Source of the DNA: Streptomyces caatingaensis | GTDB taxonomy: Bacteria; Actinomycetota; Actinomycetes; Streptomycetales; Streptomycetaceae | Direction: 5' to 3' | Length of the DNA: 64,000 nucleotides | Assembly (NCBI RefSeq): GCF_001187435.1 | Contig: NZ_LFXA01000004.1 | Coordinates: 315,001 to 379,000, forward strand | Part shown: positions 10,428 to 19,003 of the stretch, in pieces | How the letters are laid out: each line of letters begins with the position of its first letter | Numbering within the stretch: the stretch's first letter is position 1 | Made by a program: the position numbers and the translations under genes | Notes under the pieces: generated by a model | Told to the model about the DNA's origin: nothing | What the model saw: the letters and a program-made list of their open reading frames with translations, nothing else | Databases searched by the model: none

Positions 10428-11813
10428 GTGCCCTACTTCGACGCCGCTTCCGCCGCTCCCCTGCACCCCGTCGCCCGTCAGGCGCTGCTCGCCGCCCTCG
10501 ACGAGGGCTGGGCCGACCCCGCCCGCCTCTACCGGGAGGGCCGCCGGGCGCGGCTGCTGCTCGACGCCGCGCGCGAGGCCGCCGCCGCGGAGGCCGGCTG
10601 CCGTCCGGACGAACTCGTCTTCACCCCTTCGGGTACCCGCGCCCTGCACGACGGCATCGCGGGCGCCCTCGCCGGCCGCCGCCGGACCGGCCGTCATCTC
10701 GTCGTCGCCGCCGTCGAGCACTCCGCCGTCCTGCACGCGGCCGAGGCCCTGGAGGCGGAGGGCGGCAGCGTCACCCGGGTGCCGGTGGACCGCACCGGCC
10801 GGGTGTCCGCCGGGGAGTACGCGGCCGCCCTGCGGCCGGACACCGCGCTGGCCGCGCTGCAGTCCGCCAACCACGAGGTCGGCACCGAACAGCCCGTCGC
10901 CGAGGCCGCGGAGGCCTGCCGGAAGGCCGGGGTGCCGCTGCTGGTGGACGCGGCCCAGTCGCTCGGCTGGGGCCCGGTGCCCGGGGGCTGGTCGCTGCTG
11001 ACCGCCAGCGCGCACAAGTGGGGCGGGCCGCCCGGGGTGGGGCTGCTGGCGGTGCGCAAGGGCGTGCGGTTCGCGGCGCGCCGGCCGGCGGACGAGCGCG
11101 AGCACGGCCGGGCGCCGGGCTTCCCCGACCTGCCCGCGGTCGTCGCGGCGGCGGCCTCGCTGCGGGCCGTGCGCGCCGAGGCCGCGGCGGAGGCGGCGCG
11201 GCTGCGCGCGCTGGTGGACCGGGTGCGGGCGCGGGTGCCGGAGCTCGTCCCCGACGTGGAGGTGGTCGGCGACCCGGTGCGGCGGCTGCCGCATCTGGTC
11301 ACGTTCTCCTGTCTCTATGTCGACGGCGAGGCGCTGCTGCACGCGCTGGACCGGGAGGGGTTTTCGGTCTCCTCCGGCTCGTCGTGCACGTCGAGCACCC
11401 TGGAGCCGAGTCATGTGCTGCGCGCGATGGGGGTGTTGTCGGAGGGGAACGTGCGGGTGTCGTTGCCGTGGGGGACGGACGCGGCGGACGTCGAGCGCTT
11501 CCTCGACGTCCTGCCGGGGGTCGTCGCGGGGGTGCGCGAGCATCTCGGGGCGCCTTCGGAGGCGCCGGCGTCCGTTTCCCCGGCGGGGACGGAGCTCGTG
11601 GTGGACGCGCTCGGGAAGCGGTGCCCGATTCCCGTGATCGAGCTGGCGAAGGTCTTCGGGGACGTGCCGGTGGGCGGGCTCGTGACCGTGCTGTCCGACG
11701 ACGAGGCGGCCCGGCTCGACGTGCCGGCGTGGTGCGGGATGCGGGGGCAGGAGTACGTGGGGGAGCGAGCGGTGGAGGGCGGGGTGGCCTACACGGTGCG
11801 GCGCCGTTCGTAG
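10428..11813 (+). CDS. Cysteine desulfurase fused to TusA-like domain
   Basis: A 461-residue two-domain sulfur-transfer protein. Residues 1-375 are a PLP-dependent class V desulfurase: the Schiff-base lysine lies in SAHKWGGPP (Lys197), the HS motif in VEHSAVLHA, and the persulfide cysteine in SSGSSCTSS (Cys320). Residues of about 388-461 are a TusA/SirA domain with the signature ALGKRCPIPVIELAK (Cys399). The natural inference is that sulfane sulfur is handed from Cys320 to Cys399 within one chain. The start is GTG. It ends against a hairpin shared with the convergent kinase gene. Confidence 0.93.
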   Translation: MPYFDAASAAPLHPVARQALLAALDEGWADPARLYREGRRARLLLDAAREAAAAEAGCRPDELVFTPSGTRALHDGIAGALAGRRRTGRHLVVAAVEHSAVLHAAEALEAEGGSVTRVPVDRTGRVSAGEYAAALRPDTALAALQSANHEVGTEQPVAEAAEACRKAGVPLLVDAAQSLGWGPVPGGWSLLTASAHKWGGPPGVGLLAVRKGVRFAARRPADEREHGRAPGFPDLPAVVAAAASLRAVRAEAAAEAARLRALVDRVRARVPELVPDVEVVGDPVRRLPHLVTFSCLYVDGEALLHALDREGFSVSSGSSCTSSTLEPSHVLRAMGVLSEGNVRVSLPWGTDAADVERFLDVLPGVVAGVREHLGAPSEAPASVSPAGTELVVDALGKRCPIPVIELAKVFGDVPVGGLVTVLSDDEAARLDVPAWCGMRGQEYVGERAVEGGVAYTVRRRS

Positions 11814-11825
11814 GGGGACGCCGCG

Positions 11826-11864
11826 CGGGCGCCGGACGGGCTGGAGCCGCCCGTCCGGCGCCCG
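11826..11864. terminator. Bidirectional terminator
   Basis: A 16-bp perfect stem (11826-11841 with 11849-11864) with a 7-nt loop lies between the convergent stops at 11813 (+) and 11873 (-). It can terminate both genes. Confidence 0.85.
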
Positions 11865-11872
11865 GCGAGGGG

Positions 11873-12850
11873 TCAGACCAGCAGGTGCTGCTGGATGTCG
11901 GCCGCGGCCTCGTGGCCGTACGCCTTGGTGAAGCGCTCCATGAAGTGGCCGCGGCGCAGTTCGTACTCCTGGGTGCCGAGGGTCTCGATGACGAGCGTGG
12001 CCAGCATGCAGCCGAGCTGGGCCGCGCGCTCCAGGGAGAGCTTCCAGGTGAGCCCCGCGAGGAAGCCCGCGCGGAAGGCGTCGCCGACCCCGGTCGGGTC
12101 GACCTTCGCCTGCTCCTCGGCGCAGCCGACCTCGATGGCCGGCTCGCCCGCGCGCTCGATGCGGACGCCGCGGGGGCCCAGGGTGGTGACGCGGGTGCCG
12201 ACCTTGGCGAGGATCTCGTCCCCGGTCCAGCCGGTCTTGGACTCGATGAGGGCCTTCTCGTACTCGTTGGTGAACAGGTAGGCGGCGCCCTCGACGAGCT
12301 GGCGGATGTCGTCGCCCTCCATGCGGGCCAGCTGCTGGGAGGGGTCGGCGGCGAAGGGGATGCCCCGGGTCCGGCACTCCTCCGTGTGACGCAGCATCGC
12401 CTCGGGGTCGTCGGCCCCGATGAGCACCAGGTCGAGGCCGCCGACGCGCTCGGCGACCGGCTGGAGCTCGATGAGGCGGGCCTCGCTCATGGCGCCGGTG
12501 TAGAAGGACGCGATCTGGTTGTGGTCGGTGTCCGTGGTGCACACGAACCGGGCGGTGTGCAGGACCTCGGAGATGTGGACCGAGTCGGTGTCGACGCCGT
12601 GGCGGTCGAGCCAGGCGCGGTAGTCGGCGAAGTCCTCGCCGGCGGCGCCGACGAGGATCGGGCGCAGGCCCAGGACGCCCATGCCGAAGCAGATGTTCGG
12701 GCCGACGCCGCCGCGCCGGACGTCGAGGTCGTCCACGAGGAAGGAAAGGGAGACCGTGTGCAGCTGGTCCGCCACGAGCTGGTCGGCGAAGCGGCCGGGG
12801 AACGTCATCAGGTGATCGGTAGCGATGGAACCGGTGACAGCGATACGCAC
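11873..12850 (-). CDS. PfkB-family kinase, probable adenosine kinase
   Basis: A 325-residue ribokinase-type sugar/nucleoside kinase. It opens with MRIAVTGSIATDHLMTFPG, has the RRGGVGPNICFGMGVLG glycine motif, and the anion-hole/catalytic-base motif DPTGVGDAFRAGF near residue 240. The sequence is much closer to mycobacterial adenosine kinase (AdoK) than to fructokinases: SFLVDD, HTARFV, ASFYTGAMSEAR and DPSQQLAR are shared as I recall that protein. In mycobacteria AdoK also lies near the qcr/cta genes. Adenosine as the substrate is inference. Confidence 0.85.
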   Translation of the reverse strand: MRIAVTGSIATDHLMTFPGRFADQLVADQLHTVSLSFLVDDLDVRRGGVGPNICFGMGVLGLRPILVGAAGEDFADYRAWLDRHGVDTDSVHISEVLHTARFVCTTDTDHNQIASFYTGAMSEARLIELQPVAERVGGLDLVLIGADDPEAMLRHTEECRTRGIPFAADPSQQLARMEGDDIRQLVEGAAYLFTNEYEKALIESKTGWTGDEILAKVGTRVTTLGPRGVRIERAGEPAIEVGCAEEQAKVDPTGVGDAFRAGFLAGLTWKLSLERAAQLGCMLATLVIETLGTQEYELRRGHFMERFTKAYGHEAAADIQQHLLV

Positions 12851-13021
12851 GGCGGATCTGCTCCTTGCGGGGCGAGTCGGTGGGAGAATCGGCGAACGAG
12901 AAAGGCCAGACCACGCTACCCGTTCCAGCCCCGGGTACCAGTAAGGATCTCGCCACGACTGGCTGAATCTACCCGACCCCGGGGCCTACTCGGCCGGGCC
13001 CCCGCTGAGTACGGTGCGCTC

Positions 13022-13234
13022 ATGCGGACCCATGTGAAGCACGTCACCCAGGCACCGGCCGAGCCGTACGGGATGGCCGCGCTGCGCCGGGACTGCGCGG
13101 GGATGCTGCCGCACTGGAGGGTGCCCGCGACGGGCGAGGAGGACGGGGCCGGGGGCGCCCCGGAGCCGCGCGGGGTCCGCGTCCCGGAGGGGGCCGCCCG
13201 GCTGGTGGCCGGGATGGCCGAGTACGGCGGCTGA
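13022..13234 (+). CDS. Small conserved hypothetical protein
   Basis: A 70-residue protein beginning MRTHVKHVTQAPAEPYGMAALRRD, divergent from the kinase gene and 117 bp upstream of the secreted/membrane protein gene. No signal sequence, membrane helix or recognisable motif; the C-terminal half is rich in Gly, Ala, Pro and Glu. The frame is open much further upstream, but inside the antisense of the kinase gene, so ATG 13022 is the sensible start. Function unknown. Confidence 0.6.
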   Translation: MRTHVKHVTQAPAEPYGMAALRRDCAGMLPHWRVPATGEEDGAGGAPEPRGVRVPEGAARLVAGMAEYGG

Positions 13235-13351
13235 CGCCGGCCCCGGCCCGCGGTGGAACCGCCCGCTCCTGTGCCCCGTCCCACCGGCGCCCCCTTTCCC
13301 ACGGGGGTGCCGACGGGGACGACGCCGGCAGGAGCGCAGTGAAGGAGCGAT

Positions 13352-14791
13352 GTGGTGGGCACCGAGGACGGCACCTCCGGGACACGGCGGCGGGCGTACT
13401 CGCCTCCGGTGGTCGCGTCGGTCGCGGCGGCCGTGCTGCTGGCCGGGGGCGGCGGAGCGTACTGGGCCGTCGCGGCGGGCGACGACGACGGCACCCCCGC
13501 GCCGGCCGCGGCCCGGGGCACTCCCCCGCCGCTGGCGCTGGACGGCTCCGGACCGGCACCCGCCGGGGGGCCGGGGCCGGGCATAGCGGTGGGCGAGCCG
13601 GATCCCGGCGGGACCCGTTACCGGGCGGCGGGCAGGCTGCCGGAGGGGCCGCGCAGCGCGGCGGTGCACCTGTCGAGCGGCGAGGTCACGCGGGACGAAG
13701 TGGCCCGGCTGGCACGGGCGTTGGGGGTGGCGGGCGAGCCGCGGCTCGCGGACGGGCTGTGGACCGTCGGCGGGCGGTCGGGGCCGATGCTGCGAGTGGG
13801 GGCGAAGGGGCCGGGGAACTGGTCGTACTCCCGGTACGGGCTCGCGGGCGGTACGCCCTGTGTGCATCCGGGGAAGGACACCCCGGGCGAGGGGGCGCCG
13901 CCGTGCCCGTCGCACCGGGACCGTCCCGGCGGCTCGGACCCGGCGGCGTCGCGGCCGGTGCCGGAGGAGCGGGCGCGGGCCGCCGCCCGGCCGGTGCTGG
14001 AGGCGCTCGGGCTGAAGGACGCGAAGGTCGGCGCGGACCGGGTCTTCGGCGCGGTGCGGTCCGTCACGGCGGATCCGGTGGTGGACGGGCTGCCGACGTA
14101 CGGCTGGCAGACCGCGCTCCAGGTCGCGGCGGACGGCCGGCTCTCCGGCGGGAGCGGGCAGGTGCGGCTGCCGGCGAAGGGGCACGACTACCCGGTGGTG
14201 AGTGCCGCGCGGGCGCTGGAGGAGCTGAACCGGGCGGGCGCCCCGGCCCGGCCGCGGCCGCCGGGCGACTGCGCGACGCCGGTGCCGCTGGGGACGGACG
14301 GGGCGGCGGCGCCCTGTGGTTCCGCCCCGCCGGCGCGGGATCCGGTGGTGATACGGGGGGCGACGTTCGCGCTGTCCGGGCAGTCGGTGGGCGGGCGGCC
14401 GGCCCTGGTGCCGTCGTGGCTGTTCGCCGCGGAGGTGGGCGGCGGGGCGACGGTGACGCTGGCCCAGCCGGCCGTGGACCCGGCGTACCTGGTCAAGGGC
14501 GCGGGCCCGAAGAAGCCGTCGCCGGCCGCGCCGGCGCACGTCACCTCGTACCGCACGGACGGCAAGCGGCTCACCCTGCGCTTCTGGGGCGGGATGTGCA
14601 GCGACTACGCGGCGTCGGCGGTGCAGTCGGCGGCGGCGGTGACGGTCAAGGTCACCGGGACCGAGCGGGAGCCGGGCCGTCCCTGTGTGCTGGCGGCGCG
14701 GGAGTACGACCGGAACGTCGCGCTGGAGGAGCCGCTCGACGGACGGAAGGTCGTGGACGTGCTCACCGGCGAGCCGGTGCCCAGGGGGTGA
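13352..14791 (+). CDS. Membrane-anchored extracytoplasmic protein of unknown function
   Basis: A 479-residue protein with a short basic N terminus, one membrane helix (about residues 18-38, PPVVASVAAAVLLAGGGGAYW) and a long extracytoplasmic part rich in Gly, Pro and Ala. The external part contains several cysteines (around CVHPGKD, CPSHRD, CATPVP, CGSAPP, CSDYAASAV and CVLAARE), suggesting disulfides. No enzyme family recognised. A GTG start at 13352 (or 13355) follows GGAG at 13344-13347. By position between the AdoK-like kinase and erpA it corresponds to a conserved mycobacterial membrane protein, a gene-order inference only. Confidence 0.8.
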   Translation: MVGTEDGTSGTRRRAYSPPVVASVAAAVLLAGGGGAYWAVAAGDDDGTPAPAAARGTPPPLALDGSGPAPAGGPGPGIAVGEPDPGGTRYRAAGRLPEGPRSAAVHLSSGEVTRDEVARLARALGVAGEPRLADGLWTVGGRSGPMLRVGAKGPGNWSYSRYGLAGGTPCVHPGKDTPGEGAPPCPSHRDRPGGSDPAASRPVPEERARAAARPVLEALGLKDAKVGADRVFGAVRSVTADPVVDGLPTYGWQTALQVAADGRLSGGSGQVRLPAKGHDYPVVSAARALEELNRAGAPARPRPPGDCATPVPLGTDGAAAPCGSAPPARDPVVIRGATFALSGQSVGGRPALVPSWLFAAEVGGGATVTLAQPAVDPAYLVKGAGPKKPSPAAPAHVTSYRTDGKRLTLRFWGGMCSDYAASAVQSAAAVTVKVTGTEREPGRPCVLAAREYDRNVALEEPLDGRKVVDVLTGEPVPRG

Positions 14792-14800
14792 CCGTACGGC

Positions 14801-14834
14801 GGAGGCGGGTGCCCCGGTGGGGACACCCGCCTCG
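14801..14834. terminator. Bidirectional terminator
   Basis: A GC-rich stem of about 14 bp with one bulged base (left arm from 14802, right arm ending 14833) lies between the convergent stops at 14791 (+) and 14844 (-). Confidence 0.75.
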
Positions 14835-14843
14835 TGCGCGCGG

Positions 14844-15200
14844 TCAGTTGAAGGAGTCGCCGCAGGCGCAGGAGCCGGTGGCGTTAGGGTTGTCGATGGT
14901 GAAGCCCTGCTTCTCGATGGTGTCGACGAAGTCGATCGAGGCACCGTTCAGGTACGGGGCGCTCATGCGGTCGGTGACGACCTTGACACCGCCGAAGTCC
15001 TTCACGACGTCGCCGTCGAGCGAGCGCTCGTCGAAGAAGAGCTGGTAGCGCAGGCCGGAGCAGCCGCCGGGCTGGACGGCGACGCGCAGGGCGAGGTCGT
15101 CACGGCCCTCCTGCTCCAGCAGGCTCTTGACCTTCGCGGCAGCGGCATCGGACAGGAGGATGCCGTCGCTCACCGTGGTCTTCTCGTCCTGAACGGACAT
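14844..15200 (-). CDS. erpA: Iron-sulfur cluster insertion protein (HesB/IscA)
   Basis: A 118-residue A-type Fe-S carrier that delivers clusters to apo-proteins. The three conserved cysteines are in GGCSGLRYQL and at the C terminus in GSCACGDSF. The start MSVQDEKTT follows homologous proteins. An in-frame GTG three codons upstream (15209) would add MKQ and cannot be excluded, since neither has a strong ribosome site. Plausible clients in this window are the 4Fe-4S enzymes NadA and LipA; NadA is encoded divergently just upstream. Confidence 0.93.
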   Translation of the reverse strand: MSVQDEKTTVSDGILLSDAAAAKVKSLLEQEGRDDLALRVAVQPGGCSGLRYQLFFDERSLDGDVVKDFGGVKVVTDRMSAPYLNGASIDFVDTIEKQGFTIDNPNATGSCACGDSFN

Positions 15201-15351
15201 CTGCTTCACTCCCGGGTTTCGTGCGGACTGCTTGCCCTCGGCTGAACCGACGGAGCCCGGGATTCATTCCGGGTCCGGCCGTTGGTTTCCGCCTTTCATG
15301 CTCGCACATCCCGGGGCGTGTGCGAATGCGTCACATCGACGCAATGGGCAT

Positions 15352-15398
15352 CGTCAAAGTGACGCGAAGCGGCTATGATAGATAGCGTCAATTTGACG
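15352..15398. promoter_or_regulatory. Twin palindromic operator in nadA promoter
   Basis: CGTCAAAGTGACG (15352-15364) and CGTCAATTTGACG (15386-15398) are near-identical 13-bp palindromes; the second is perfect around its central base. A TATGAT hexamer at 15374-15379 lies between them. A weaker related inverted repeat (GCGTC...GACGC) is at 15328-15342. The placement argues for repression of nadA. An NrtR-type NAD regulator is the leading guess. Confidence 0.7.
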
Positions 15399-15430
15399 AT
15401 TACGTCGGCAGAACAGAAAGGGTGCGTGTC

Positions 15431-16618
15431 GTGACCACCGCCCAGCCCTTGGAATTCCAGGCCCCCACCCCGTCGCCCCTCGCCCTCCTGCTGCTGGGCC
15501 GCGAGTCCGACCCGCGCAGCGAGCGCGGAGTGGAGTGCCCCGGCGACCTGCCGGCGCCGTCCGACCCGGACCTGGTGGAGCGGGCCCGCGCCGCCAAGGC
15601 GAAGCTCGGGGACAAGGTCTTCGTCCTCGGCCACCACTACCAGCGCGACGAGGTCATCGCGTTCGCGGACGTCACCGGGGACTCCTTCAAGCTCGCGCGG
15701 GACGCGGCGGCGCGGCCCGACGCGGAGTACATCGTCTTCTGCGGTGTGCACTTCATGGCGGAGTCGGCCGACATCCTCACCTCCGACGCCCAGCAGGTCG
15801 TCCTGCCGGACCTGGCCGCCGGCTGCTCGATGGCCGACATGGCCACCGCCGAGCAGGTCGCCGAGTGCTGGGACGTCCTGACCGAGGCGGGCGTCGCGGA
15901 CGTGACCGTGCCCGTCTCGTACATGAACTCCTCCGCCGACATCAAGGCCTTCACCGGCAAGCACGGGGGCACCATCTGCACCTCCTCCAACGCGGAGCGG
16001 GCGCTGAGGTGGGCCTTCGAGCAGGGCGAGAAGGTGCTCTTCCTGCCGGACCAGCACCTCGGGCGCAACACCGCCGTGCGCGACATGGGCATGTCCCTCG
16101 ACGACTGCGTCGTCTACAACCCGCACAAGCCCGGTGGCGGGCTCACGGCCGGGCAGCTGCGCGACGCCAGGATGATCCTGTGGCGCGGGCACTGCTCCGT
16201 GCACGGGCGCTTCTCGCTGGAGTCGGTCCGCGAGGTGCGGGAGCGCATACCCGGCGTCAACGTGCTCGTGCACCCCGAGTGCCGGCACGAGGTCGTGGCC
16301 GCCGCCGACCACGTGGGCTCCACCGAGTACATCATCAAGACGCTGGAGGCCGCCCCGGCCGGGTCGAAGTGGGCCGTGGGCACCGAGCTGAACCTGGTGC
16401 GGCGGCTGGCGAACCGTTTCGCGGCGGAGGGCAAGGAGATCGTCTTCCTCGACCGGACGGTGTGCTTCTGCTCGACCATGAACCGCATCGACCTGCCGCA
16501 CCTGGTGTGGGCGCTGGAGTCCCTGGCGGAGGGCAAGGTCGTCAACCGGATCGAGGTGGATCCGGAGGTGGCGGCGTTCTCGAAGGTCGCGCTGGAGCGG
16601 ATGCTGGCGCTGCCGTAG
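15431..16618 (+). CDS. nadA: Quinolinate synthase
   Basis: A 395-residue 4Fe-4S enzyme condensing iminoaspartate with dihydroxyacetone phosphate to quinolinate in de novo NAD synthesis. Conserved features include GHHYQRDEVIAFAD, the cluster cysteines in FCGVHFMAESAD, HPECRHEVV and FCSTMNRIDLP, and GTELNLVRRL near the C terminus. GTG 15431 was chosen for its spacing from an AAAGGG ribosome site and by homology; GTG 15422 is possible. nadB and nadC are not adjacent. The double palindrome upstream suggests control by NAD status. Confidence 0.95.
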   Translation: MTTAQPLEFQAPTPSPLALLLLGRESDPRSERGVECPGDLPAPSDPDLVERARAAKAKLGDKVFVLGHHYQRDEVIAFADVTGDSFKLARDAAARPDAEYIVFCGVHFMAESADILTSDAQQVVLPDLAAGCSMADMATAEQVAECWDVLTEAGVADVTVPVSYMNSSADIKAFTGKHGGTICTSSNAERALRWAFEQGEKVLFLPDQHLGRNTAVRDMGMSLDDCVVYNPHKPGGGLTAGQLRDARMILWRGHCSVHGRFSLESVREVRERIPGVNVLVHPECRHEVVAAADHVGSTEYIIKTLEAAPAGSKWAVGTELNLVRRLANRFAAEGKEIVFLDRTVCFCSTMNRIDLPHLVWALESLAEGKVVNRIEVDPEVAAFSKVALERMLALP

Positions 16619-16659
16619 GGCCGCCGGCGGGCGAGGCGCCCCGGAGGGGCCCCGCCGCC

Positions 16660-17331
16660 TCACTCGCCGCGCGGGCGCACCAGCCCCGACTCATAGGCGA
16701 GCATGACCAGTTGGGCGCGGTCCCGGGCGCCCAGTTTCGCCATCGCCCGGTTGACGTGCGTCTTGACCGTCAGCGGGCTCACGGCCAGCCGCTCGCCGAT
16801 CTCGTCGTTCGACAGACCGCCCGCGACATGGGCGAGGACCTCGCGTTCGCGGGCGGTGAGGACGTCCAGGCGGGGCGAGGGCGCGGCCGGGAGGGCGCCG
16901 TCGGTGGCGAGGAAGGTGGCGATCAGCCCCTTCGTCGCCGCCGGCGACAGCAGCGCCTCGCCCGCCGCCACGGTCCGGATCGCCGCGAGCAGTTCCTCCG
17001 GCTCCGCGCCCTTGCCGAGGAAGCCGGACGCCCCGGCCCGGAGCGACTGCACCACGTACTCGTCGACCTCGAAGGTCGTCAGCATCACCACCCGCACGCC
17101 GGCCAGTCCCGGATCCGAGCAGATCTCGCGGGTGGCGGCGAGGCCGTCGACGCCGGGCATGCGGATGTCCATGAGCACCACGTCGGGGCGTTCGGCGCGG
17201 GCCAGCCGCACCGCCTCCGCGCCGTCGGCCGCCTCGCCCACCACCCGCATCCCCGGCTCGGATTCGACCAGCACGCGGAAGGCGCTGCGCAACAGGGCCT
17301 GGTCGTCGGCGAGGAGCACGGTCAGCGTCAT
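16660..17331 (-). CDS. NarL/LuxR-family response regulator
   Basis: A 223-residue regulator. The receiver domain has the acidic pair ADDQ near residue 9, phosphoacceptor Asp in VLMDIRMPG (about residue 55), TT in MLTTFE and Lys in GFLGKGAEPEE. A linker leads to a C-terminal LuxR helix-turn-helix (LTAREREVLAHVAGGL... then VKTHVNRAMAKLG). The start overlaps the histidine kinase stop by 4 bp, so the pair is translationally coupled. Target genes are unknown; the iterons upstream of the kinase gene are an obvious candidate site for autoregulation. Confidence 0.94.
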   Translation of the reverse strand: MTLTVLLADDQALLRSAFRVLVESEPGMRVVGEAADGAEAVRLARAERPDVVLMDIRMPGVDGLAATREICSDPGLAGVRVVMLTTFEVDEYVVQSLRAGASGFLGKGAEPEELLAAIRTVAAGEALLSPAATKGLIATFLATDGALPAAPSPRLDVLTAREREVLAHVAGGLSNDEIGERLAVSPLTVKTHVNRAMAKLGARDRAQLVMLAYESGLVRPRGE

Positions 17332-18536
17332 GGGGTCAGCGTAGGCAGCGGCAGACGGACCCGTACGCGGAAGCTGGGGGCGTCCGTCCGCGGCCCGGTC
17401 TCGATCGTGCCGCCGAGGGCCGCGACCCGCTCCCGCATCCCCACCAGCCCGTGCCCGCCGGGCGGGGAGCCCTCCGCGCGGACGCCGCCGCCGTCGTCCC
17501 GCACCGTCAGCACCAGCCCGTCGGGCAGGTGACGGACGGTCACCTCGGCGCGGGCCCCGGGGCCGGCGTGCTTGCAGACGTTGGTCAGCGCCTCCTGGAG
17601 CACCCGGTAGGCGGTGAGGTCGACGGCCGCGGGCAACGGCCCGGCGCCGCCCGTGACGTCCACCGGCAGCCCGGCGCGGACGAAGCCGTCCACGAGCCCG
17701 CCGAGCGCCCCCAGGCCGGGCACCGGCTGGGTGGGCGCCTCCGGGTCGCCGTACTGGCGCAACAGCCCTACCGTGGCGCGCAGTTCGCCCAGCGCCGAGC
17801 GGCTCGCCTCGCGGACGTGCGCGAGCGCCTCCTTGGCCTGTTCCGGACGGCTGTCCATGACGTGCGAGGCCACCCCCGCCTGGACGTTGACCAGCGCGAT
17901 GTGGTGCGCGACCACGTCGTGCAGCTCGCGGGCGATGCGCATCCGCTCCTCGGCGACCCGGCGGCGCGCCTCCTCCTCCCGGGAGCGCTCGGCCCGCAAC
18001 GCGCGCTCCTCGATCGCGGCGATGTACGCCCGCCGGCTGCGGACGGCGTCACCGGCCGCGGCGGCCATGCCCATCCACGCGAGGAGCCCCACGTTCTCCT
18101 GCGCGTACCAGGGCGGCGGGCCGATCAGCATGACGGCGGCGGTCAGGCCGGTGACGGCCACGGCCGCGATGCGCCAGGCGGTGGGGCGCTCGGTGCGGGA
18201 GACGACGGTGTACAGCGCGACCACGGCGGAGGTGGCGATCTGGGTGCGGGGGGCGCCCCCGCCGGCGGTCACCGCGCCGGCGAGGGAGAGCACCGAGGTG
18301 ACGGCCAGCACCGGGCGCGGGGCCCGGCGGCGGGCGACCAGCGCGGCGGCGGCCAGCGCGGCCAGCCCGGCGTAGCCGGCGCCGGGCGGGCGCTGTCCGG
18401 CGTGCCGGCCCAGGACGGCGCCCAGCAGCATCGTCGCGAAGACCCCGGCGGCCACCAGGACGTCCGCCGCGACCGGGTGGGCGCGCAGCCAGCGCTGCGG
18501 TCGGGTGAGGCCGGAGACGGCGAGGGAGGTCATCAC
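17328..18536 (-). CDS. Two-component sensor histidine kinase (HisKA_3)
   Basis: A 402-residue membrane sensor kinase. The N-terminal half has about five to six hydrophobic segments (residues 20-160), then an Arg/Glu-rich coiled region. The phosphoacceptor histidine is in RIARELHDVVAHHIA; the ATPase domain has LQEALTNVCKHAG (N box) and GHGLVGMRERVAALGG (G box). This is the usual NarX/DesK-like partner of NarL regulators. A GTG start overlaps the end of an 11-bp repeat array upstream. The ligand is unknown. Confidence 0.94.
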   Translation of the reverse strand: MMTSLAVSGLTRPQRWLRAHPVAADVLVAAGVFATMLLGAVLGRHAGQRPPGAGYAGLAALAAAALVARRRAPRPVLAVTSVLSLAGAVTAGGGAPRTQIATSAVVALYTVVSRTERPTAWRIAAVAVTGLTAAVMLIGPPPWYAQENVGLLAWMGMAAAAGDAVRSRRAYIAAIEERALRAERSREEEARRRVAEERMRIARELHDVVAHHIALVNVQAGVASHVMDSRPEQAKEALAHVREASRSALGELRATVGLLRQYGDPEAPTQPVPGLGALGGLVDGFVRAGLPVDVTGGAGPLPAAVDLTAYRVLQEALTNVCKHAGPGARAEVTVRHLPDGLVLTVRDDGGGVRAEGSPPGGHGLVGMRERVAALGGTIETGPRTDAPSFRVRVRLPLPTLTP

Positions 18537-18545
18537 GTCCCTGAG

Positions 18546-18611
18546 TGATCGCTGGGTGATCCCTGGGCGATCGCCGAGTGATCGCCGAGTGGTCCGTAAG
18601 CGATCCCTGCG
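18546..18611. repeat. Six 11-bp tandem iterons upstream of the kinase gene
   Basis: Six units start at exactly 11-bp intervals (18546, 18557, 18568, 18579, 18590, 18601), consensus YGATCSCYGRG. A weaker seventh unit (18535-18545) runs into the kinase start codon. The period is near one helical turn, so the sites lie on one face of the DNA, and it is not a multiple of three. No gene overlaps it. It is plausibly a binding array for the adjacent response regulator. Confidence 0.8.
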
Positions 18612-18704
18612 CCGCCCTGCGGCGTCGCGGCCCCCCGGGGACGTCCGCGCGCCCCGTCCCGCGAGGGGGGAGGGGCGCGGCGGGGCGCCGGGGAGGAGCG
18701 CGGG

Positions 18705-18983
18705 TCAGCCGGGGATGAGGCCGTCGTCGCTGAGCATCTGCCGGACCTCGTCCAGGCCGGCGTCGGGGGCGGGAAGGATCAGCTCGGAGGGTTCCAGGGC
18801 GTCGTCCGGCAGCGGGGTGCCGAGCCGGCGCACCGCGTCCAGCAGGGCGCCGAGGGTCCGGCGGAAGCCGGCCTCGTCGCCGCTCTCCATCTCGTCGAGG
18901 AGCTCGTCGTCCAGCGCGTTGAGCTCGGTGAAGTGGCTGTCGGCCAGCTTCCACTGGCCCTCGCCCATGATGCGAACGATCAT
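18705..18983 (-). CDS. PspA-associated protein PspAA-like
   Basis: A 92-residue protein starting MIVRIMGEGQWKLADSHFTELN, rich in acidic residues and leucine, with no membrane segment. It lies 20 bp after pspA on the same strand and matches the PspAA family in size, start and context. These proteins accompany PspA in actinobacteria and cyanobacteria. Likely role: regulation or assembly of PspA. Molecular function not established by sequence. Confidence 0.85.
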   Translation of the reverse strand: MIVRIMGEGQWKLADSHFTELNALDDELLDEMESGDEAGFRRTLGALLDAVRRLGTPLPDDALEPSELILPAPDAGLDEVRQMLSDDGLIPG

Positions 18984-19003
18984 GACGGCTCCTCCTGGCC
19001 GGT

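Noticed and set aside
10236..12956. 906-codon minus-strand open frame
   Set aside because: Antisense to the desulfurase and out of frame with the AdoK-like kinase; composition is Arg/Gly/Pro-rich with no domain.
16621..16659. Hairpin between nadA and the response regulator gene
   Set aside because: Complementary runs exist but the stem is broken and short; not enough to call a terminator.
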